64,000 nucleotides of DNA from an uncultured Spirochaetota bacterium (GCA_903821875.1 CAIJMU010000193.1:1-64000), one strand, 5' to 3'; positions 16,234 through 24,997 are shown, counted from the stretch's first letter. The notes: a model not told the origin generated them from the letters alone. Numbers and translations: made by a program.

Positions 16234-17400
16234 ATGATAGACATCCAGGGGACGCTCGCAGACCTCGGCATCCCCTGCTGGGATACAGCCTACTCCGCCC
16301 TCGATGCCTTCCACGGCCTCCTGTCCCCGCCCCTACGATTCATGGCCCTGCGCGGCGGCATGGTGGAACTCGCTCGCCTGGATTCGGGCATCGTCTTCTC
16401 GGGCCTGAGCTACGCCGACGGCAGCCTCGATACGGGAAGGGGCATCATCCGCTTCCGCTGCATTGGCGAGGATTTCAGGGGCGACGAGCCCCAGGCCTTC
16501 CCCCACATGGATCTTTTCCGCCTGCCTGGAACGCGGCGCTTTGCCGACCCGCGGGGCGTGTACAGCCTTCTCCGCGAGGACCGCCTCCCCGCAGCAACAG
16601 GCGACGATGCCCTCTTCGCCACCGCCGTCATGGTGTCACGCTACGGCTACGCGACCGATGCCCTGCCGCCCTGTCCGCGCGCCATGCCGGCCGAGGCGCA
16701 GCGCGACCTCCTCACCCTCGTCCTCACCGCCGGGAAGCCCGAACGCGGCCTTGAGCTCTTGAGGCGTGCAGGCTTCCTGGCCGCCTATTGGCCCGAGATT
16801 GCGGCCCTCCCTGGCACAAGCCAGTCCAAGGAATACCACCCCGAGGGGGACGCCTGGGACCACACGCTCGAGACCTTCCAGTACCGCAAGCTGCCGGGCG
16901 GAGAGTTCTCGCTGGCCCTCTCGCTGGCCCTCCTCCTCCACGACACGGGCAAGCCACTGGCCGCCTCCTCGGGCGGCCGCCGCTTCGACCGGCACTCCGA
17001 GATCGGGACGACGGTGGCGCGGCGCTTCATGTCGAGGCTGGGTTTCGGGAATGAGCTACTTGATACGGTCAGCTTCCTCGTGCGCTGGCACATGCTGCCC
17101 GCCGCCCTGCCGAGGCTGCCGACGATGCGGGCCCTCGAGCCCCTCGAGGACCCGCGCTTCCCCCTCCTCCTGGAGCTCTACCGCTGCGACGAGCTGTCCA
17201 CCTTCCGTGGCCCGGACGGCTACCACCTGGCCTGCGCGGCCTACCACGACTGGCAGCGGAACCGGAAAAATCCCTACCGCGACGACGAGGGGAGGAAGCT
17301 CGCCCGGATGTACATCGAAAGCGTTCCGCCAGCGCTTGTATCCGGGGGAAGAAAGACCGCCGTGGGGAAGGCCGGGAAGGCCCGGCGCGGGAGGGGGTGA
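16234..17400 (+). CDS. HD-domain protein related to CCA-adding enzymes, head domain degenerate
   Basis: A 388-residue protein. The C-terminal two thirds match the HD region of bacterial tRNA nucleotidyltransferase/poly(A) polymerase proteins: 'KEYHPEGDAWDHTLETF', then 'LALLLHDTGKPLA' with the metal-binding His-Asp pair near residue 235, 'FDRHSEIG' and 'VRWHMLP'. The N-terminal part retains a faint nucleotidyltransferase outline ('RFADPRGVYSLLRED'), but the catalytic G-S-x-x-D signature is missing, so nucleotide addition is unlikely. A metal-dependent phosphohydrolase is the best reading. The ATG at 16234 lies 13 bases after the hrpB stop, so the two are probably co-transcribed. The C-terminal tail is Lys/Arg/Gly-rich. 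Confidence 0.75.
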   Translation: MIDIQGTLADLGIPCWDTAYSALDAFHGLLSPPLRFMALRGGMVELARLDSGIVFSGLSYADGSLDTGRGIIRFRCIGEDFRGDEPQAFPHMDLFRLPGTRRFADPRGVYSLLREDRLPAATGDDALFATAVMVSRYGYATDALPPCPRAMPAEAQRDLLTLVLTAGKPERGLELLRRAGFLAAYWPEIAALPGTSQSKEYHPEGDAWDHTLETFQYRKLPGGEFSLALSLALLLHDTGKPLAASSGGRRFDRHSEIGTTVARRFMSRLGFGNELLDTVSFLVRWHMLPAALPRLPTMRALEPLEDPRFPLLLELYRCDELSTFRGPDGYHLACAAYHDWQRNRKNPYRDDEGRKLARMYIESVPPALVSGGRKTAVGKAGKARRGRG

Positions 17401-17462
17401 GGCTGACGCGCAGGCGCAGGCCAGGGTGGGCGGCTACCCCGGCGCGGGCGGCAACACCAGCC

Positions 17463-19085
17463 TCAGGACTTGGGCGCAATACCCTCCATCGCGTACTCCG
17501 CCAGCGCGGCAATGGTCAGCGAGGGATTGACTCCGGGATTGGCGGGTACCACCGATCCGTCGATTACCATGAGACCCGGGTAATTGTGAAGGTTAAAGCG
17601 CGCGTCGATGGCACCCTCTGCGGCTGTAGCCCCGATGGGCGCCCCCCCCAGGATGTGGGCCGTAGTCGGCAGGTTGAAGGCGTTTTCTGCCATGGAGCCG
17701 AGATTGATGCCATTGATGCGCCGCGAGAACTCGCGCGTCACCTCGTGGCCGGTCTCCACGCGGGCGGCGAGCTTTCCCTCGGAGACCCCTACCTCCCCGT
17801 ACTGCTGGGCCACGAGGCCGCGCCGGAATCCCGTGAGCCACGACCGCCCCGTCCGGAGGCTGAGGGAGTTGTCGACATTCTGCATCACCAGGAGGATGGT
17901 CGCGCGCTTGGCCCAGCCGGGCAGGATGATGGCGCGGAAGAATTCCCCTGGCCTGGTCACCATCCACACAAGGGTCTTCCACAATCTCGCCGGGATTGTC
18001 GTCACGTCGGAGATGAGGGGCGCCGCGATAAAGCGCATGAGGTCTGAGCCTGCCGGATAGCGCACGGGCTCGATCCGGGTCACAGCATCGGCATTGAAGA
18101 TCGAGGAGATTGCCACGCCCTCGGACCAGTCGGTGTCCTTGGTGCGAGCCACCGAACCCAGGAGGGACTCGCTGTTGGTCCGCACCTTGTCGCCTAACTG
18201 CTGCGAGAGTTCCGGCAGCGAGCGCCTGACATCGCGCAACTTGAGGAGAAGTCCCATCGTGCCCAGGACACCGGCCGCGAAGATCACGTTGCGGGCCCTG
18301 AGCCTCCGGGCGACGACCGAAGGCCGCATCGAGGGCTTCCACAGGACCTCGTAGCGGGCTCCGTCCGCCGTTGGGCCTGCGGCATCTGCGCCGAGTGGGC
18401 GCACATCGACGACCTTCCTGCCATGGCTGACCACCGCGCCCTTCCGCTCGGCGAACCAGAGATAGTTCTTGGGCAGGGTGTTCTTCGCATTCTTCCGACA
18501 GCCGACCATGCAGCCGCCGCAATGCTCACAACCGCTACGGTCGGGACCCTCTCCGCCGAAGTAGGGATCGCTCACCTTCACGCCGGAATCGCCGAACCAG
18601 GAGCCCACCTCCGTGGCGCGGAAGCTGCCCCCGAGGCCCCGCTCCTCGGCGATGGCCTTGAGTGTCTCGTCGGCCTTCCAGAGCCGGGGGTTCCGCGCGA
18701 CTCCCAGCATCCGCCTGGCCGTCGCGTAATGCGGGGCGAGGGCCTGTCCCCAGAGCAGGGGCGCGTTCCAGGCAGGGGTCGCGAAGGTCGCCTCGTTGGG
18801 CACCTCGAGTACGTTGGCGTAGCCGAGGCTGCCGCCGCCCACGCCAGTCCCGTGGAGCACCATCATGCCCTTGAGGAGGCTGATCTCCAGGATGCCGTGG
18901 CAGAGGAGCTTGGGCATCCAGACGTATTTCCAGAAGGCGTTGTTGGACTTCGCGAAATCCTCGTCGTCGAGCCGCTTTCCCTTTTCGAGGACAAGGACCG
19001 AATAACCTTTCTCAGCCAGGCGGAGGGCAGATACGCTGCCACCGAAGCCCGAACCGATGATCACGTAATCCCAGGTCTTTTCCAC
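17463..19085 (-). CDS. GMC-type FAD oxidoreductase, cholesterol-oxidase-like
   Basis: A 540-residue flavoprotein. The N-terminal dinucleotide-binding motif is 'YVIIGSGFGGSVSALRLAEKG', with the acidic end 'VLVLEKG'. The GMC-type 'HGTGVGGGSLGYANV' loop and the C-terminal 'NPGVNPSLTIAALAEYAM' FAD motif are present. A Cys cluster C-x2-C-x2-C-x3-C ('GCEHCGGCMVGCRKNAKN') sits near residues 183-193, as in the cholesterol-oxidase-like subgroup of actinobacteria. Substrate unknown: a sterol, hopanoid or other alcohol is possible. The GTG at 19085 follows GGAGGG closely and is preferred over the GTG at 19100. Followed by nothing co-directional; EamA and YkgJ genes lie upstream. Confidence 0.82.
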   Translation of the reverse strand: MEKTWDYVIIGSGFGGSVSALRLAEKGYSVLVLEKGKRLDDEDFAKSNNAFWKYVWMPKLLCHGILEISLLKGMMVLHGTGVGGGSLGYANVLEVPNEATFATPAWNAPLLWGQALAPHYATARRMLGVARNPRLWKADETLKAIAEERGLGGSFRATEVGSWFGDSGVKVSDPYFGGEGPDRSGCEHCGGCMVGCRKNAKNTLPKNYLWFAERKGAVVSHGRKVVDVRPLGADAAGPTADGARYEVLWKPSMRPSVVARRLRARNVIFAAGVLGTMGLLLKLRDVRRSLPELSQQLGDKVRTNSESLLGSVARTKDTDWSEGVAISSIFNADAVTRIEPVRYPAGSDLMRFIAAPLISDVTTIPARLWKTLVWMVTRPGEFFRAIILPGWAKRATILLVMQNVDNSLSLRTGRSWLTGFRRGLVAQQYGEVGVSEGKLAARVETGHEVTREFSRRINGINLGSMAENAFNLPTTAHILGGAPIGATAAEGAIDARFNLHNYPGLMVIDGSVVPANPGVNPSLTIAALAEYAMEGIAPKS

Positions 19086-19190
19086 ATCGCCCTCCGTCAC
19101 AGGCGGTCACGACGCCGCCCCATGCAGGATGCACTATGCGGCAGCCGGGGCCCAGGCGCAAGGTGGAATCGGCCGACTGGGACCCGAGGA

Positions 19191-20075
19191 TCACACGCGC
19201 TTTTTTGCTCCGACCCCAGTGATCATCATAGTTCCCCCGAGTACGCCGGCCGCACCGACAAAGGCCAGGGGCCGCAGGGTTTCGCCGAGGAAGAGCCAGG
19301 ACCAGAGGAAGGCGAAGACCGGAATCAGGAGGGTGACCGAGAGCGCTGCAGTCAGGCCCGCGTCCGCCATCAGCCTGAAGTAGATGAGGTAGGCGAGGGC
19401 CGAGCAGAGGAGGGAAAAGACGACGGCGAGGAAGACCGTGGAAGCCGCGATCGAGGCCAGGGGCGGTGCGGTCAGGGCGGCGGCAGGAAGGAGGACGATC
19501 CCCGCGCAGAAAAGGCTCGCCGCTGTCATGGCCGCCGAGGGTATGCCCTTGGCCCACCGCCGGATGTAGGCGCCTGAAAGCCCGTAGCAGAGGGTCGCAG
19601 CGACACAGGCGAGGACCGGAAGGATCTCGGCGCCGAGTCCCGCACTCCCCGCTCCCGTCCCGAAGAGGGCAATTATGACGACTCCCGCCACCCCGAGGCC
19701 GATGCCGCCGAGCTTGCGCGGCGTGAGGGCCTCGCCCAGGATGAGGGCCCCGAACACGGCACCCCAGAGCGGCGTCAGGGCGTTGACGATCGATTCCACC
19801 GAGGCCGAAACGCGGAGTGCCGCCCAGGTGAAGAGAAAGAAAGGAATGGCCGAGTTGAGGACGCCCACCACGAGGTAGTGCCGGAAATCCCTTTTCCAGT
19901 TGAGCTGCTTCCGCATGACCGCAAAGATGGCCACCATGACCAGGCCCGCCACGAGGGTCCGGGCGCAGGCAGTCGGGAAGGCCCCGAGAAGGGGCGCGAG
20001 GATCCGCATGAAGAGGAAGGAGGCCCCCCAGATAGCCGCGAGCAGGAAAAGGAGGGCTACATCGACAAGTTTCAC
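19191..20075 (-). CDS. EamA-family drug/metabolite transporter
   Basis: A 294-residue protein with ten predicted membrane helices in two EamA repeats: the first opens 'FLLAAIWGASFLFMRILAP', and the second includes 'CVAATLCYGLSGAYIRRW'. The typical 'PLWGAVFGALILGEALTPRKLGGIGLGVAGV' region (shown for position only) is near residue 100. These proteins export or exchange small metabolites; substrate not predictable. The GTG at 20075 with AGGCGG upstream is the best start. It is 54 bases downstream of the YkgJ gene and probably shares its transcript. Confidence 0.85.
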   Translation of the reverse strand: MKLVDVALLFLLAAIWGASFLFMRILAPLLGAFPTACARTLVAGLVMVAIFAVMRKQLNWKRDFRHYLVVGVLNSAIPFFLFTWAALRVSASVESIVNALTPLWGAVFGALILGEALTPRKLGGIGLGVAGVVIIALFGTGAGSAGLGAEILPVLACVAATLCYGLSGAYIRRWAKGIPSAAMTAASLFCAGIVLLPAAALTAPPLASIAASTVFLAVVFSLLCSALAYLIYFRLMADAGLTAALSVTLLIPVFAFLWSWLFLGETLRPLAFVGAAGVLGGTMMITGVGAKKRV

Positions 20076-20128
20076 CGGAGTGCCGCCTGGAGGGAGGATG
20101 GAGGGCCCGGCATTGTACACAAGGCTGG

Positions 20129-20437
20129 CTAAAAATTCGATGGCTGCGTTGCTGCTTCCAGGCCCTCGAGGTAGGCGAGCGCCCCCTGGCCTGAGGAGGC
20201 GCACATTTCAGGCCCGGGTTGCAGGCTCAAGCAGACCGCCGGCCGTTCAGGACGGCCGAACAACACACAGCGAAGCTCCGCATTCAGCCGTGGACAGGGC
20301 AGTCCGGCGGGCTTGCCCTCAGGAAGGCTGCCAGTGCCGGTGAGGGGGTCCGGAGGGATGGGACTGCTGATGGATGGCGCGATGCAGCAGGCCGCGCAGG
20401 AGGGGCGGCAGCTCATCGGGGCGGATTCAGGGTCCAT
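20129..20437 (-). CDS. YkgJ-family cysteine-cluster protein
   Basis: A protein of about 102 residues with the YkgJ/UPF0153 pattern: 'CRPSCAACCIAP' near the N-terminus, then 'KPAGLPCPRLN', 'RCVLFGRPERPAVC' and a late Cys in 'GPEMCASS'. The Cys residues are expected to bind a metal or Fe-S centre; the biochemical role is unknown. An ATG at 20437 is used; an in-frame ATG at 20416 and a TTG at 20473 are alternatives. Divergent from the GGDEF gene. Confidence 0.8.
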   Translation of the reverse strand: MDPESAPMSCRPSCAACCIAPSISSPIPPDPLTGTGSLPEGKPAGLPCPRLNAELRCVLFGRPERPAVCLSLQPGPEMCASSGQGALAYLEGLEAATQPSNF

Positions 20438-20467
20438 CAGGGAGATACTGGACTCCTTTCCCGAGGA

Positions 20468-20496
20468 TTGCAAGAATCGCGGCCCGACACTATCTT
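20468..20496 (+). promoter_or_regulatory. Possible promoter for the GGDEF-hemerythrin gene
   Basis: TTGCAA, a 17-base spacer and TATCTT, located 73 bases before the ATG at 20569 in the divergent gap. The -10 matches consensus at four of six positions, so this is tentative. Confidence 0.35.
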
Positions 20497-20568
20497 TGGG
20501 GGAATGTTGCCAACGAAGCCTCTGCCGAAGTCGCCCGTAGAAGTCCGCGAGGCAGTCAGGTAGCCCGC

Positions 20569-22176
20569 ATGGATCCCCGCACCCTGACCGCCGCGCTGGC
20601 GGTCGTCTGCCTTGCAGCGACGATCGTGGTCTCGGCCCTCGCCCTCTACATCAGGCAGACGGCGCACCGCATCTACAGCGCAGGCTTCGGCTCGATCACC
20701 GTCGGATTCCTCCTCCTCTCGCTCCAGGGCCATGTCAGCAACTGGATCGGGATCATCCTGGCGAATTTTCTAATTATGACGTTTCATTTTTGCCTCGTCT
20801 GGGGGGTCAGGCTTTCGACCAAGGAGGCCCGCCCCCTGCCGCTCCGCTTCGCTGCCTACCTCCTTGCGTGGATCAGCCTCATGGTCATCGCCACCTTCGC
20901 CCTTCCCGACTATGCGCTCCGGGCGACGGCCAACTCGACCCTCGGCATCGTGCTGACCTGCGAATTCCTCAGCTCCTTCCTCCGCGGGAACCAGGAGGAC
21001 AGGCGTGCCCTCGGCCCGACGGTCCTGGTGATAGGGGTGGGATTCGCGGCCTTCCACGCCGCAAGGCTCGCCATCGTGCTCCTCGAGCCATCGAAGCCCG
21101 GGGGACTCATGGGCGGAGGGCTGGGCATCACCGTCCTCCTCGTCGGCTACATATTCTTCCTTGTAGCCTGGGCGGGGATCGTGCTCGCGCTCGAAGGCGC
21201 CTTCCTCCTCCGCCAAGTCGAGCGCAAGAACGCCACGCTCCGCGAGCTGGCCTCCACCGACGAGCTCACCGGCCTGTCCAACAGGCACCTCTTCTCCTTG
21301 AGGATCCGCGACGAGGTCGAGCGGTCCCGGCGCTACCATACGCCCCTTTCGCTCATCATGTTCGACCTCGACCACTTCAAGCGCGTGAACGACACCTGGG
21401 GCCATCACTCCGGGGACAGGGTCCTCGTCGAGACGGCCCATCTCACGCGGAAACTAATCCGGGAACCCGACAACATCTTCCGCTGGGGCGGTGAGGAATT
21501 CGTCATCGTGACTCCGCACACTGGCCTCGAGGGCGGGGAAGTCCTCGCCGAGAAGCTCCGGGTTGCGATCTCAACGATTGAATTCCCGGAAATCGGAAGG
21601 ATCACCGCGAGTTTCGGAGTCACCGACTGGAGGGAGGGCGAGACCCAGGACGAATGGTTCAAGCGCGTCGACAGGGCCCTCTACCGGGCCAAGAACGAGG
21701 GAAGGAACCGTGTCGTCGCGGTGTCGGCCCTCGAGAAGCGCCCCTTCGCGGAGGTGCGCATCGAGTGGCGGGCGGACTGGGATTCGGGCAACGCCACAAT
21801 CGACAGCCAGCACAAGAGGCTCATCGAGCTCGCCAACAGGCTCCTCGAGCTATCGCTCTCCTCTGAATCCGCACCGATCATCACGGCCAGCCTCGACGTC
21901 CTGATCGAACATGTGCTCCTGCACTTCTCGGACGAGGAGCGGATCCTGAAGGAAGTCGGCTACCCCGAAGCGACCACGCACGCAGGCATCCACCGCAGCC
22001 TGGTCGAAGAGGTAATGGCGCTAAAAACCCGCTTCGATGCGGGCAGCCTCGAAGCCACGGCTTTTTTCGACTTCCTCGTCGGCAAGGTGGTCATGGAACA
22101 CCTCCAGACCTCGGACCGGAGGTTCTTCGGATGGACGGGGAAACCCCAGGAAGCTCCTCGAAGCCTCCGCCAGTAA
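20569..22176 (+). CDS. Diguanylate cyclase with C-terminal hemerythrin sensor
   Basis: A 535-residue protein. The N-terminal ~215 residues hold about seven membrane helices. A GGDEF domain follows with the active motif 'RWGGEEFVIV', the 'DLDHFKRVNDTWGHHSGD' substrate region, and an inhibitory-site RxxD (REPD) exactly five residues before GGEEF. The C-terminal domain is a bacteriohemerythrin: 'IDSQHKRLIELAN', 'HVLLHFSDEERIL', 'HAGIHRSLVEE' and 'MEHLQTSDRRF' supply the His/Glu/Asp ligands of a di-iron centre. It should make c-di-GMP under control of oxygen or a related diatomic ligand, with product feedback. The ATG at 20569 was chosen because the first membrane helix begins there. Confidence 0.88.
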   Translation: MDPRTLTAALAVVCLAATIVVSALALYIRQTAHRIYSAGFGSITVGFLLLSLQGHVSNWIGIILANFLIMTFHFCLVWGVRLSTKEARPLPLRFAAYLLAWISLMVIATFALPDYALRATANSTLGIVLTCEFLSSFLRGNQEDRRALGPTVLVIGVGFAAFHAARLAIVLLEPSKPGGLMGGGLGITVLLVGYIFFLVAWAGIVLALEGAFLLRQVERKNATLRELASTDELTGLSNRHLFSLRIRDEVERSRRYHTPLSLIMFDLDHFKRVNDTWGHHSGDRVLVETAHLTRKLIREPDNIFRWGGEEFVIVTPHTGLEGGEVLAEKLRVAISTIEFPEIGRITASFGVTDWREGETQDEWFKRVDRALYRAKNEGRNRVVAVSALEKRPFAEVRIEWRADWDSGNATIDSQHKRLIELANRLLELSLSSESAPIITASLDVLIEHVLLHFSDEERILKEVGYPEATTHAGIHRSLVEEVMALKTRFDAGSLEATAFFDFLVGKVVMEHLQTSDRRFFGWTGKPQEAPRSLRQ

Positions 22177-22262
22177 GCCCCCCCGACAATAGCCCAACTC
22201 TTGCCCGGCACGGCCTGCCCACGCTATCCTTGGCGCGCCGAATCCCAGGCCAAGGAGCATCC

Positions 22263-23375
22263 ATGTCCGAGTCAAAGGTCCACTGGACCGACCTCCGTAC
22301 GACGCCCTCCGAATCCATCCTGAAAAAACTGGACCGCCTCCTCCGCGAGGCCGGCTTCACCGATCTCGGCCTCGACGGAAAGCTCACGGCCCTCAAGATC
22401 CACTTCGGCGAACCGGGGAACATGTCCTATGTCCGGCCACCCTTTGTCGGCGTGGTCTCCCGTCTCGTGCGCGAGGGGGGCGGCAGGCCCTTCCTCACCG
22501 ATTCCAACACCCTCTATTCCGGAAAACGTCACAATGCCTACGATCATCTCCGCTCGGCCCTCGAGAACGGCTTTTCCCGCGACGCCACTGGCTGCGACCT
22601 CATCGTGGCGGACGGCCTCAAGGGGAGCGACTTCGTGGAGATGCCCGTGGCCGGAGGCCTGCACTGCTCGAAGGCGCGCATAGGCAGCGCCATCGCGGAA
22701 GCCGATGCAGTGGTCTCCATCACCCACTTCAAGGGCCACGAGCTCACGGGCTTCGGAGGGACGCTCAAGAACCTCGGCATGGGTTCGGCCAGCCGCTCGG
22801 GCAAGAAGTTCCTGCACGAGGTGTCGCACCCCTCGATCGATGTCGAAGCCTGCACGGCCTGCGGAGACTGCATCGAAAGCTGCGCCTCGGAGGCCATCGG
22901 CACGGACGCCCGGGGCAAGTCGGTCATCGACCACGACAAATGCAGCGGCTGCTGCCAGTGCGTGGCCGTCTGCCAGCACGGGGCCGCCCGCGCGGCCGAG
23001 GGTTCCTCCTCCAGGGTCTGCGGCGAACGCATCGCCGAGTACAGCAAGGCCAGCCTTGCCGGCAAAGCTTCCTTCCACCTGAGCTTCGTGATGAATGTCT
23101 CTCCCAATTGCGACTGCTGGTCCAACAACGACGCAGCTGTCGTCGCCGACATCGGCATCTTCGCGAGCGCGGATCCCGTGGCCCTCGACCAGGCCTGCGT
23201 GGACGCGGTCAACGCCGCCCCTGCGGTGGGTGGGAGCGTCCTCACCGACAAGGGCTATCCGGGCAGGGGCGAGAAATTCGGCCACATCCACGCCGACACC
23301 GACTGGGCCGCCGGCCTCGACCACGCCGAGCGCATCGGCCTCGGCTCGAGGAAGTACCTGCTTGTGAAGATCTGA
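22263..23375 (+). CDS. DUF362 protein with two [4Fe-4S] ferredoxin motifs
   Basis: A 370-residue protein. The DUF362 domain surrounds a ferredoxin insert with two four-Cys motifs, C-x2-C-x2-C-x3-C in 'CTACGDCIESC' and 'CSGCCQCVAVC', spaced as for two [4Fe-4S] clusters. Before it lie 'KIHFGEPGNMSYVRPPFV' and 'ITHFKGHELTGFGGTLKNLG', typical of this family. No signal peptide, so it is cytosolic. The redox partner is unknown. An AAGGAG site precedes the ATG at 22263 by 5-6 bases. Confidence 0.85.
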   Translation: MSESKVHWTDLRTTPSESILKKLDRLLREAGFTDLGLDGKLTALKIHFGEPGNMSYVRPPFVGVVSRLVREGGGRPFLTDSNTLYSGKRHNAYDHLRSALENGFSRDATGCDLIVADGLKGSDFVEMPVAGGLHCSKARIGSAIAEADAVVSITHFKGHELTGFGGTLKNLGMGSASRSGKKFLHEVSHPSIDVEACTACGDCIESCASEAIGTDARGKSVIDHDKCSGCCQCVAVCQHGAARAAEGSSSRVCGERIAEYSKASLAGKASFHLSFVMNVSPNCDCWSNNDAAVVADIGIFASADPVALDQACVDAVNAAPAVGGSVLTDKGYPGRGEKFGHIHADTDWAAGLDHAERIGLGSRKYLLVKI

Positions 23376-23388
23376 GCGCGGGCATTCC

Positions 23389-23414
23389 GCGGCCCCGCCC
23401 GCCGGCGCGGCCGC
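23389..23414. repeat. GC-rich inverted repeat between convergent genes
   Basis: GCGGCC and GGCCGC arms flank a 14-base GC-rich centre between the DUF362 and cupin genes. There is no T-run, so it is only a possible bidirectional terminator. Confidence 0.3.
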
Positions 23415-23432
23415 TGCTCCATGGCCGAGGTG

Positions 23433-23852
23433 TCAGGGAGCCGGCTCCGCCTCTCTCACAGCCTTCCTGGCCGCCTCGAGATCCCCCGGGGAGAGGAGCC
23501 TGAGCTCCGAATTGGAAGAGCTCGTGCCGGCAGCCTCGACGAGTGCGAGCTTGACCCCGGGCTGGGTAATGGTCGTGTGCCAGAGGGACCGGGGGATCGT
23601 GTAGACCCTCCCTTCCTCCATGCGCTGTCCCGAGAAGCGAAGCCTGCCATCCTCCTCGACGGCGGAGAGTATGACGCAGGAACCTGAAAGAAGTATAAAG
23701 GACTCGTCGGTCTCCAGATGGCGCTCGACCTCGGTGAAGTGGGCAAGGTCGTTGGCCTTTTTCCAGTTCTTGATGCCGATCGCCCATTCCCCGTTCCTGT
23801 AGACCACGGCGAAACCCTCGCCGTCATGGCCGGTTGACAGCACGCTGGACAT
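23433..23852 (-). CDS. Small cupin-fold protein
   Basis: A 139-residue cytosolic protein with one cupin barrel. 'ERHLETDESFILLSGSCVIL' is cupin motif 1 with H and E, and 'RVYTIPRSLWHTTITQPG' is motif 2 with the His. The function is not fixed by sequence; many such proteins bind sugars or metals. The start is certain: GGAGGA 4 bases before the ATG at 23852. The 386 bases upstream, to mtnP, contain only one possible small gene (24036-24248) on the other strand. Confidence 0.8.
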   Translation of the reverse strand: MSSVLSTGHDGEGFAVVYRNGEWAIGIKNWKKANDLAHFTEVERHLETDESFILLSGSCVILSAVEEDGRLRFSGQRMEEGRVYTIPRSLWHTTITQPGVKLALVEAAGTSSSNSELRLLSPGDLEAARKAVREAEPAP

Positions 23853-24035
23853 ATTTCCTCCTAATTAGCTGTATCGAGGCCCGAAAGCCCATTGGGGATC
23901 CTCAGGATGCAAGCCCACGGCTTCCATCTTCCCTGCCCCCTGCAGATCCCGGGGCAAAAAGCATGTTGACTGCCCGAAGCCTGGAGGATAGCCTGAATCC
24001 GGAAGATTGGCAGCCCCTTCCCCCGAGGACCACAG

Positions 24036-24248
24036 GTGATCACACGAGGCAGGCAGTACCGCAGCGTCGAGGACACCAGGACGGCAATCAGCGACATGCG
24101 CGGCAGGACAGCCGGGGGGCGCATGGAGCCCCTGCTGGTCTGCCCGGAGGCCAGGGAGGCCAGCGAGGCGGGGATCCCGGGGCTATTCCCTGACAGGGCG
24201 GCAGACCTTGGCAGAAAACCCGGGGAAGGTGGGAACAAATGGCAATGA
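24036..24248 (+). CDS. Possible small protein coupled to mtnP
   Basis: A 70-codon reading frame with a GTG start and high GC3, like its neighbours. It ends in a TGA that overlaps the inner mtnP ATG at 24245 (ATGA) and lies inside the first codons from 24239. The peptide begins 'MITRGRQYRSVEDTRTAISD' and matches nothing I recognise. It lacks a convincing ribosome binding site and could be chance. It is the only coding candidate in the 386-base gap 23853-24238. Confidence 0.3.
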   Translation: MITRGRQYRSVEDTRTAISDMRGRTAGGRMEPLLVCPEAREASEAGIPGLFPDRAADLGRKPGEGGNKWQ

Positions 24249-24997
24249 TCGGCATCATCGGTGGCAGTGGACTGGACGACCCGGACATACTGGATGCTCC
24301 CCAGGATCGTTCCGTCGACACTGCCTGGGGATCGCCCTCGGCTCCGCTCAGGATAGGCACAATTGCTGGTATCGAGGTAGCCATCCTGGGCCGGCACGGC
24401 CGCGGGCACACCATTCCACCGTCCCAGGTCAACTACCGCGCCAACATACAGGCCCTGAAGGACGCAGGCTGTGCCTGCATCCTGGCCACCAGCGCAGTGG
24501 GTTCCCTCAGGCAGGAAATAGGCAGGGGCGACCTGGTGATACTGGACCAGTTCATAGATTTCACCAAGCAGCGGGATGCGACCTTCCACGAGCGCTTCGA
24601 GCCCGACCAGCCAATCCACACGCCCATGGCCGACCCCTTCGACCCAGCCCTGCGTGACATCCTCATCCAGGTGTGCCGCAGGAAGAGCCTGGCCTTCCAT
24701 CCCACAGGCACTGTGGTCACCATCGAGGGACCGCGCTTCTCGACACGGGCCGAATCCCGGATGTTCCGCAGCTGGGGAGCGGACATCATCAACATGTCCA
24801 TCGCCACCGAGGCTGCCCTGGCCAGGGAGGCGGGCATTCCCTACGCTGCCGTTGCCATGAGCACCGACTACGACTGCTGGAAGGACGATGAGGAAGCGGT
24901 CAGCTGGGAAGCCATTCTCGCCGTCTTCAAGGGCAACGCCGACAAGGTTACCTCCGTCCTGGTCGAGGCGATTCCCCTGGTCGCGCGCCTGAACTGA
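24239..24997 (+). CDS. mtnP: S-methyl-5'-thioadenosine phosphorylase
   Basis: A 252-residue enzyme of the PNP/MTAP family, cleaving 5'-methylthioadenosine with phosphate to adenine and 5-methylthioribose-1-phosphate in methionine salvage. Family marks are 'IGIIGGSGLDDPDIL', 'ILGRHGRGHTIPPSQVNYRANI', 'ILATSAVGSL', 'VTIEGPRFSTRAESRMFRSW' and 'DIINMSIATEAALAREAGI' with the ribose-binding Met. GGAAGG precedes the ATG at 24239; the ATG at 24245 is an alternative. No other methionine-salvage genes are nearby. Confidence 0.92.
   Translation: MAMIGIIGGSGLDDPDILDAPQDRSVDTAWGSPSAPLRIGTIAGIEVAILGRHGRGHTIPPSQVNYRANIQALKDAGCACILATSAVGSLRQEIGRGDLVILDQFIDFTKQRDATFHERFEPDQPIHTPMADPFDPALRDILIQVCRRKSLAFHPTGTVVTIEGPRFSTRAESRMFRSWGADIINMSIATEAALAREAGIPYAAVAMSTDYDCWKDDEEAVSWEAILAVFKGNADKVTSVLVEAIPLVARLN

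Noticed and set aside
23861-24700. 279-codon minus-strand frame reaching across the mtnP start
   Set aside because: Overlaps most of mtnP on the opposite strand and shows no conserved motif.
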